From NCBI GenBank assembly GCA_027318475.1, contig DAHVPC010000011.1, positions 1 through 36,142 on the forward strand: a stretch of DNA of 36,142 nucleotides, written 5' to 3'. Below, in pieces: positions 31,265 to 36,142 of this stretch (its first letter is position 1; each line of letters opens with the position of its first letter). The notes below the pieces were generated by a model that was not told the origin of the DNA, searched no databases, and worked only from the letters and a program-made list of their open reading frames with translations. A program made the translations under genes and the position numbers. Origin of the DNA: Candidatus Cloacimonadota bacterium (GTDB lineage: Bacteria; Cloacimonadota; Cloacimonadia; Cloacimonadales; Cloacimonadaceae).

Positions 31265-31891
31265 CTAATCGGGGTCGGTGAGGGTGATCAGGAATTGCTC
31301 GTCCTTGTTCAGGACGGTGGTTTCGCCGCCGAAGGTGTACTCGGTGCCGTCTTCATCCGCCATGGTCAGGATGGCGTAGTAGTAGAAATAGTTGTTGGGA
31401 GACACGTAACCGACCCTCAGGAAGCGCGATTGGCCGGGCGCCAGTGCGCCGAGGTCGCCCATGTATTGCGCGGCGATGAAGTTGTGTTTGTAGAGTTCGA
31501 TCTTTTGCACGCCCAGGCTGGAATTGTTGACCACCTTGAAGCTGGCGCAATTGGCGGTGATGTAGGCACTGAGCGTTTCGCCGGCCTTGATCGTAACCGT
31601 GGTGGAATCGGTGTAGGCTTCCTCGACGTCGTCCCAGATCTGGTAGGTTTCTCCCACCATGCGGAGTTTGATTTCCTCTTCCACATCGGGATTGAAGATA
31701 TGCTCCGTTGCGGTGTCCACGTCGAAGGTCTGTTCGGAGTTGCCGGGAATGGTAACCTCGCTTTCTCCCTCCAGAGTTACATAGAGGGGGTAGTAAGTCT
31801 GGTTGACCACGCGGAATTGTCCGCCGGATTCGCAGGCTGCCAGAAGCAGCAGCAGAGCCCCCAGCGCCAGACAATAGATGAGTTTTTTCAT
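31265..31891 (-). CDS. Lipoprotein of unknown function
   Basis: The 208-residue protein has a lipoprotein signal peptide (MKKLIYCLALGALLLLLAAC) with Cys20 as the lipidation site; residues +2/+3 are Glu-Ser. The mature part looks all-beta, in two similar halves: FRVVNQTYYPLYVTL (about 25) and FKVVNNSSLGVQKIELYKHN (about 115). Each is followed by an 'aGetlsayit / pGqsrflrv' strand, suggesting a duplicated Ig-like or C2-like fold. No known family was recognised. ATG 31891 has GAGG upstream; an in-frame ATG at 31942 would put extra residues before the signal. It is first in a two-gene unit with the M16 peptidase, so a role as a partner or envelope anchor for it is possible. Confidence 0.82.
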   Translation of the reverse strand: MKKLIYCLALGALLLLLAACESGGQFRVVNQTYYPLYVTLEGESEVTIPGNSEQTFDVDTATEHIFNPDVEEEIKLRMVGETYQIWDDVEEAYTDSTTVTIKAGETLSAYITANCASFKVVNNSSLGVQKIELYKHNFIAAQYMGDLGALAPGQSRFLRVGYVSPNNYFYYYAILTMADEDGTEYTFGGETTVLNKDEQFLITLTDPD

Positions 31892-31936
31892 GTGAAACCT
31901 CTTTACTATACGCCTAGGGATTGCTACCCCGGGCTT

Positions 31937-31942
31937 TGTCAA
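31937..31942 (-). promoter_or_regulatory. TTGACA, candidate -35 element of the lipoprotein-M16 unit
   Basis: CTTGACA lies 45 bases before the lipoprotein ATG on the minus strand. CCCTAG is found 17 bases later; TATAGT occurs but is 26 bases away. Confidence 0.35.
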
Positions 31943-31958
31943 GCAATATCTGAGGCTG

Positions 31959-31978
31959 TGTCGCTTGCCAAAGCGACA
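31959..31978. repeat. Hairpin TGTCGCTT-GCCA-AAGCGACA, second copy
   Basis: A perfect eight-base-pair stem and four-base loop; it is the exact reverse complement of the hairpin at 22601-22620. Just to its right (31990) is GGGTAAAAGGG, like one unit of the G-rich 8-mer repeat at 2840. Confidence 0.65.
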
Positions 31979-32004
31979 TTGAGAGCAAGAGGGTAAAAGG
32001 GAAC

Positions 32005-33312
32005 CTATAAAGACCCCAGCAGCAGATCTTCGGGAGGGCAGGATTCAGGACGGATGGAGTAGGCGGCGCGGACCAGTTTGACGGCTTCATTGCCTGCCAC
32101 GAGGTCGTTGCAGTGGATCTCGCCGATGGGTTCGCCGACTTCCAGTTTGGTTCCCACTTTGGGCATCAGGAGAGCGCCGGCGCCGTAGTCCAAAGCGTCT
32201 GTAACCTTCATCCGGCCTGCTTTGACGCGCACCAAAGCGTAGCCGATGGCACGGGCATCGATGCTGTGCACATAGCCTGCGGATTCAGCCAGGATGGGCA
32301 GTTTGTGCCTGGCGCTGCCCAGGCGGGAATAGTCTTCCAGCACCTGCGCATCGCCGCCTTGGGCAATGATTATCTCTTCCAGTTTGCGCAGGGCCTGGCC
32401 GCTTTTTACCGCTGCATCGATCTGCGCGATGGCGTCGTCCGCGTCCTTGGCCATGCCGCTGCTCAAGAGCAGTTGGGAGCACAGTTCAGTGGTGAGGATG
32501 GCGGTATCGCGCAGGGGATTGCCTTTCAGGTATTCGATCGCCTCGATCATTTCCAGGCCGTTGCCCACAGCCAATCCGAGCGGAGAATTCATGTTGGAGA
32601 AGAGCACGCGGACCTTCTGGCCGAAGTTGGCGCCGGTTTGCACCAACAAGCGCGCCAATTCATGGGCACGGTCCAGATCGGGCATGAAGGCGCCGCTGCC
32701 CACTTTGAGATCGATCGCCAGGTGCCTGGCGCCTTCGGCGATCTTTTTGCTCATGATGCTGGCGGTGATCAGGCCGGGGCTTTCCACGGTGGCGGTGACG
32801 TCGCGCAGCGCGTAAATGCGTTTGTCCGCCGGCACCAGTTCCTCCGATTGGCCCACCAGCGCGCAGCCATGCTTTTCCACCAGTTGCTGAAACTCGCGCA
32901 AGCCAAATTGGGTGCGGAATCCGGGGATGGCTTCCAGTTTGTCCAGAGTGCCGCCGGTGTGTCCCAGGCCGCGTCCCGAGATCATCGGAACCCGCATGCC
33001 CAGCGAAGCGAGTATGGGCGCGAGCATCAGGCTGATCTTGTCGCCCACTCCGCCGGTCGAATGTTTATCGCCCACAGGCGGAACTTCCGGAAAGGCCAGG
33101 GTTTGTCCGCTGGCCAGATAGGCTTCCGTGAGGGCGGCGGTTTCCGCGTCGTTCAAACCTTTGAAGCAGACCGCCATCAGCAGCGCGCTCATTTGATAGT
33201 CGGGGATGTTGCCGGTCATGTAGTTGTCGATGAAATAGCCGATCTGGTCGGCGTCGAGGGCCTGGCCGCTGCGTTTGGCGAGGATGAGTTCCACGGGATT
33301 GTAGGCTGGCAT
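32005..33312 (-). CDS. deoA: Pyrimidine-nucleoside / thymidine phosphorylase
   Basis: The 435-residue enzyme phosphorolyses thymidine or other pyrimidine nucleosides to the base and (deoxy)ribose-1-phosphate. The family signature SGRGLGHTGGTLDKLE is at 112-127 and the phosphate-binding KHSTGGVGDK at 83-92. KIAEGARHLAIDLKVGSGAFM and an alpha/beta domain with a C-terminal KAGRMKVTDALDYGAGAL biotinyl-like region complete the family's domains. The normal length is about 430-440. The gene follows the PhnE-like permease by ten bases on the same strand, so they are probably cotranscribed; this hints that the permease may take up a nucleoside-related substrate rather than phosphonate (inference). AAAGGAAA lies before ATG. 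Specificity (thymidine only, or uridine too) cannot be told; deoA versus pdp is uncertain. Confidence 0.95.
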   Translation of the reverse strand: MPAYNPVELILAKRSGQALDADQIGYFIDNYMTGNIPDYQMSALLMAVCFKGLNDAETAALTEAYLASGQTLAFPEVPPVGDKHSTGGVGDKISLMLAPILASLGMRVPMISGRGLGHTGGTLDKLEAIPGFRTQFGLREFQQLVEKHGCALVGQSEELVPADKRIYALRDVTATVESPGLITASIMSKKIAEGARHLAIDLKVGSGAFMPDLDRAHELARLLVQTGANFGQKVRVLFSNMNSPLGLAVGNGLEMIEAIEYLKGNPLRDTAILTTELCSQLLLSSGMAKDADDAIAQIDAAVKSGQALRKLEEIIIAQGGDAQVLEDYSRLGSARHKLPILAESAGYVHSIDARAIGYALVRVKAGRMKVTDALDYGAGALLMPKVGTKLEVGEPIGEIHCNDLVAGNEAVKLVRAAYSIRPESCPPEDLLLGSL

Positions 33313-33322
33313 GGTGTTTCCT

Positions 33323-34297
33323 TTATTTGACCACGAGTTTGGCGCGGATGTAGCCGCTGAACATGTCCATAACCCACACCACCAGGGCGATCAGCCACAT
33401 GATCAACCCCACGTTGCGCCAGGCGAGCATCTGCTGCTGCTGGTTGAGCGCCAGGCCGATGCCTCCGCCGCCCACAAAACCGACGATGGTGGCCATGCGC
33501 ACGTTGATGTCCCAGCGGTAGATGGTGAACGCGAGGTAGGGGGCCAGAATCTGCGGAGTGACTGCATAGCGCCAGACCTGGAGCGTGGCGGCGCCTGTGG
33601 CCCGGATGGCTTCCACGGGACCGGGATCGATGTTTTCGATCTGCTCGGAATAGAGCTTGACCAGCGAGGCGATGGAATGGATCCATAGCGCCAGCATTCC
33701 GGCAAAGGGTCCAATGCCCACCCACACGCAAAAGATGATCGCCCACACGATCGCCTCGATGGAGCGGAACACGGTGGAAACGGTGCGGATCGTGAAGTAG
33801 GCGGCGCGGCCCCAAACGGTGCCATACATCAGGTTTTTGGCGGCGAAGAAACTGAGCAGGAAGGCGAAGGGGATGGCGAAAACCGTGGCCAGCAGGGCCA
33901 GATAGATCGTCTCCATAAGGGCGGCCAGCATCGGCACCAATTGCGTGGGATTGGGATTGAAGATGCCCTTCAGGATGTTTTGGGCGTTGCCGGCCTGGGT
34001 TAAAAAAACCAGCGGTTTCACCTCCACGATCACCCAGCCCACCACGAAACTGAGCAGCACGGCTGCCAGAGCTTCCTGCTTCCAGAATTCGCTCTCGTGT
34101 TTGGCGTCGGGATCGGCTATTTTGGAGCCCAGGCCTTGCTTCGCGGCGGATAGAGCGCCAGCAATTACAAACGGGACAGCGGCAAAATACCAGCCGGGGA
34201 AATGCATCCCGTAGAGGCGCGTACCCAGCCAGGCAATACTGCCCCAAATGTAGAGCCAGAGCAGGTATTCGATCGCGCAGGCTTTAAGATACTTCAT
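33323..34297 (-). CDS. phnE: PhnE-like ABC transporter permease, orphan
   Basis: The 324-residue permease resembles the phosphonate/phosphate importer family (PhnE). An N-terminal extension with two helices (about 9-27, 33-52) and a charged linker (about 57-72) precedes a helix at about 75-92. The core permease domain (about 120-320) has further helices and the EAA loop (about 229-257, EAIRATGAATLQVWRYAVTP) that docks the ATPase, followed by WDINVRMATIVGFVGGGGIG. No ATPase or binding-protein gene lies beside it: downstream is deoA and upstream a surface protein gene. No ribosome-binding site is visible before ATG 34297, and a CTTGACC -35 candidate lies only 29 bases upstream, so the transcript could be leaderless. 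Substrate unknown. Confidence 0.85.
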   Translation of the reverse strand: MKYLKACAIEYLLWLYIWGSIAWLGTRLYGMHFPGWYFAAVPFVIAGALSAAKQGLGSKIADPDAKHESEFWKQEALAAVLLSFVVGWVIVEVKPLVFLTQAGNAQNILKGIFNPNPTQLVPMLAALMETIYLALLATVFAIPFAFLLSFFAAKNLMYGTVWGRAAYFTIRTVSTVFRSIEAIVWAIIFCVWVGIGPFAGMLALWIHSIASLVKLYSEQIENIDPGPVEAIRATGAATLQVWRYAVTPQILAPYLAFTIYRWDINVRMATIVGFVGGGGIGLALNQQQQMLAWRNVGLIMWLIALVVWVMDMFSGYIRAKLVVK

Positions 34298-34326
34298 GGG
34301 AGGTAGGCTGTGGAAGCGGGATTATC

Positions 34327-34332
34327 GGTCAA
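34327..34332 (-). promoter_or_regulatory. TTGACC, candidate -35 element of the phnE-deoA unit
   Basis: CTTGACC ends 29 bases before the phnE ATG. If used with a normal spacer, transcription would begin at or within a few bases of the start codon, matching the missing ribosome-binding site. Confidence 0.35.
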
Positions 34333-34399
34333 GCAGTTTTTCACGGAGCGGCTGTGGGGCGGGGTTTATCCAACATCCAAAGCGGGGATGGGGCTCCGC

Positions 34400-34482
34400 T
34401 CCCGTTATCATTACGGGGTCATTGCGCGGTCATTGCGGGCTTTACCCGTATTGACCGCGCAATGACCCCGCAATGATCGCGG
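34400..34482. repeat. Palindromic intergenic repeat with 11-nt TCATTGCGCGG units, copy 4
   Basis: This is the most regular copy: ATCATTACGGG-GTCATTGCGCG-GTCATTGCGGG, then CTTTACCCGTA, then TTGACCGCGCA-ATGACCCCGCA-ATGATCGCGGG. It lies between the phnE start and the stop of the 34560 gene. Confidence 0.85.
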
Positions 34483-34559
34483 GAACCAACTGTGTTGCAG
34501 TTGGCTGGACAGTATCGATGGGCTAACCGCCTGGCTACCAACCAAGGCCAGCGCAGGGT

Positions 34560-36142
34560 TCAGGGCAGGTTGCGCACCGCTTTGACGACGTAGAACCACT
34601 TGTCGCCGTTGGAAACGGTGTGAATGATGGGACTGGTTACCGTAGCCCAGAGGTTGGCAGGGCCCGGAGTGAAATAGGGATCAGCCGAACGATAGGCCAC
34701 AAACTGGTTTACGGAAATGGGATAGGTCCAGGCCAGATCCAGCGCGAGGAGTCCGGTACGCGTGATCATCAAGTCCGAAATGGCGGGCAAAGGAAGCCAG
34801 GCGCTGTTTATGGGCGTCGCCCAGAGGTTATTCGATTCATTGGTTTCGGCGATGTAGTTGTTGGCGTCCACGCGGAACCAGGATGTCCAGTCTCCAGGGA
34901 TATCCGTGCTGACGTTGGAGAAGGTCACGGTCTTGGTGGAACCGGCATCGAGGGAGGAAATCTCCAGGAAGAGGTCGCCCAAGGTTCCGGCTGGTGGCGC
35001 GGTGGCAAGGTTTTTGTAGAGGTCAACCCGGAATGGCGTGGAAATGTCGTTGGCGCCGTTGTTGCGCACGGTGACGACGGCTGTAACCGGCGCGCAGACA
35101 TAGTCGTCGGGGCGGCTCCAATTGACCGCGGTGAGCTGCAGGTCGTTGGCGGTTCCGGTCCAGAAGACGCGGCCGTAGGGATCGTTCTCATAGACCGGTC
35201 CGGCAAAGATGCCCGTCGCCTGGTAGAAGCTCACCTTGCCCTGGTTGGAGGTTTTGGCCACGTTTTTGAGCCCGGTGCTGGTGGGGAATACGGCTCCGGT
35301 GACGGTGAATTCCTGCGCGGTGTTGACCGTGAAGAGGGTTCCGGTAACGGCGCCGTTGCGGAAAGTGCAGTTGTGGAGGCCGCCGGTGGTGGAGCCGGAT
35401 TGCATGTTCAGTCCCGCAGCGTCCATGTATTCGAAGATGACGTAGTTGGCGCTGAGCATGCCTCCGCTGCGGATCGTGAAGGTGTAGTAGCCTTCGCCAA
35501 AGTGGGTGAACGTGGCGGGATGGTCGGCAGCGGCGACGACGTCGATCTGGGCTCCGCTATAGACGACGAGGCTCGTTCCGCCAGCCATGGCCACTGTGGA
35601 GTCTTCGTCCAGGGCCAAAACGCTGGAATTGCGCACAGTGAGTGAACCGCCGCAGTTCAAGGTGTGGCCGTTGAGGTTCAGTTCGCCGTTGTCCACCAGC
35701 ACAATGCCCCGTGCTGTGACGTTGCTGGAAAGGAACACCGTGTTGGAGCGGGTGGGATCGGTCTGGGAGTTCAGCCCGTTTTCCTGCTGGCGGGCATAGG
35801 ACTTGTTGATAGTGAGTTTATTGAAGCTGCTGCCTGTGGCAGTGAAGTTGATATAGGCGTCGGAAGAGCCGCGGAATTCGATGATGCCGCCGGCAGGGAT
35901 GAAATCCATGCGGTTGCAGGTGAATCCGTTAACGGTGGTGATGGTTCCGCCGGTGATGTTCATGGTGAGCGTGCGTATTGGACTGTAGTAAACGTAGATG
36001 CCCTGGTTTTTGTAGTTGAGCGTGCCGCCGCTCATGGTGACGGTGGCGTTGGCAGCATAGCCCCAATAGGAGGACATGGTTCCGCCGAAGATGTTGACTT
36101 CGCCGCCCAGGATCTGCAGGGTGCCGTTAATGTCGATGCGTC
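34560..36142 (-). CDS. Surface protein, C-terminal part: beta-helix-like region, CARDB and FnIII-like domains (cut by the right edge)
   Basis: The frame is open from the stop at 34560 to the right edge, giving at least 527 residues; the start lies outside. An internal Met at 36077 is not the true start, because the upstream sequence (...GTLQILGGEVNIFGGTMSSY) continues the same repeat pattern. The first 300 visible residues show a repetitive, glycine/serine-rich parallel beta-helix-like pattern (e.g. TMSGGTLNYKNQGIYV, TMNITGGTITTVNG). A CARDB-type Ig domain follows (VTAVVTVRNNGANDISTPF..., AGSTKTVTF..., VDANNYIAETNESNN). An FnIII-like domain ends the protein (LPAISDLMITRTGLLALDLAW... WFYVVKAVRNLP), with no sorting tag. 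It is probably extracellular or cell-surface; function unknown. Confidence 0.85.
   Translation of the reverse strand, partial: RIDINGTLQILGGEVNIFGGTMSSYWGYAANATVTMSGGTLNYKNQGIYVYYSPIRTLTMNITGGTITTVNGFTCNRMDFIPAGGIIEFRGSSDAYINFTATGSSFNKLTINKSYARQQENGLNSQTDPTRSNTVFLSSNVTARGIVLVDNGELNLNGHTLNCGGSLTVRNSSVLALDEDSTVAMAGGTSLVVYSGAQIDVVAAADHPATFTHFGEGYYTFTIRSGGMLSANYVIFEYMDAAGLNMQSGSTTGGLHNCTFRNGAVTGTLFTVNTAQEFTVTGAVFPTSTGLKNVAKTSNQGKVSFYQATGIFAGPVYENDPYGRVFWTGTANDLQLTAVNWSRPDDYVCAPVTAVVTVRNNGANDISTPFRVDLYKNLATAPPAGTLGDLFLEISSLDAGSTKTVTFSNVSTDIPGDWTSWFRVDANNYIAETNESNNLWATPINSAWLPLPAISDLMITRTGLLALDLAWTYPISVNQFVAYRSADPYFTPGPANLWATVTSPIIHTVSNGDKWFYVVKAVRNLP

Noticed and set aside
32113-33330. 405-codon open frame on the plus strand opposite the nucleoside phosphorylase
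   Set aside because: Antisense shadow of a conserved enzyme gene; composition is biased and no motif is visible.

Overview
The window looks like a chromosome fragment of an anaerobic, Gram-negative (diderm) bacterium, most likely a member of Candidatus Cloacimonadota or a close relative. This is inferred from gene content, not from a marker gene. Three large secreted proteins end in the 'NPF(N/Q)...YN(V/L/I)xGQ...W(D/N)G...(G)xYxxR/K' C-terminal tag seen on type IX-like secreted proteins. Several other surface proteins are built from fibronectin-III, CARDB and propeller-like modules. A homodimeric pyruvate:ferredoxin oxidoreductase and an Mrp-type ion-transport operon fit fermentative or ferredoxin-based anaerobic metabolism. 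No rRNA, tRNA, CRISPR array, transposase or phage gene was seen.

Layout. 1-2652 (minus): an Mrp/Mbh-type antiporter operon, mnhE-F-G-DUF4040-B-C-D, tightly overlapped and running off the left edge inside mnhD. Its upstream region holds a good TTGACA-N17-TATTCT promoter, a leader hairpin and a striking 8-nt-period G-rich tandem repeat. 3161-9436 (minus): two large secreted proteins, each with its own terminator. 9662-11697 (plus): 6-phosphofructokinase followed by a SagB-like nitroreductase-fold protein. 11761-12597 (minus): pirin. 13123-19927 (plus): a seven-repeat surface protein behind a textbook sigma-54 (-24/-12) promoter, followed by a 1403-residue protein joining a Ser/Thr kinase domain, a TPR region, a GAF-like region, a sigma-54-activating AAA+ domain (GAFTGA) and a Fis-type HTH. 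20066-21466 (plus): secreted alpha/beta hydrolase. 22118-22483 (minus): small membrane protein. 22745-24562 (plus): secreted propeller-like protein. 24632-28153 (minus): PFOR. 28423-31891 (minus): lipoprotein plus M16 peptidase. 32005-34297 (minus): PhnE-like permease plus pyrimidine-nucleoside phosphorylase. 34560-36142 (minus): C-terminal part of another surface protein, cut by the right edge.

How it fits together. PFK (glycolysis), PFOR (pyruvate to acetyl-CoA and reduced ferredoxin) and the Mrp cluster (Na+/H+ gradient) are consistent with sugar fermentation. Nucleoside phosphorylase would feed deoxyribose- or ribose-1-phosphate into the same metabolism. The most interesting unit is the sigma-54 promoter-driven surface protein next to a kinase/TPR/AAA+ activator; it could be a self-contained signal-to-surface regulatory cassette.

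Intergenic DNA is rich in structured repeats: four copies of an 11-nt-period palindrome, two elements bounded by related terminal inverted repeats, two copies of a small hairpin, and one G-rich 8-mer array. A CTTGAC-like -35 hexamer recurs upstream of about ten transcription units.
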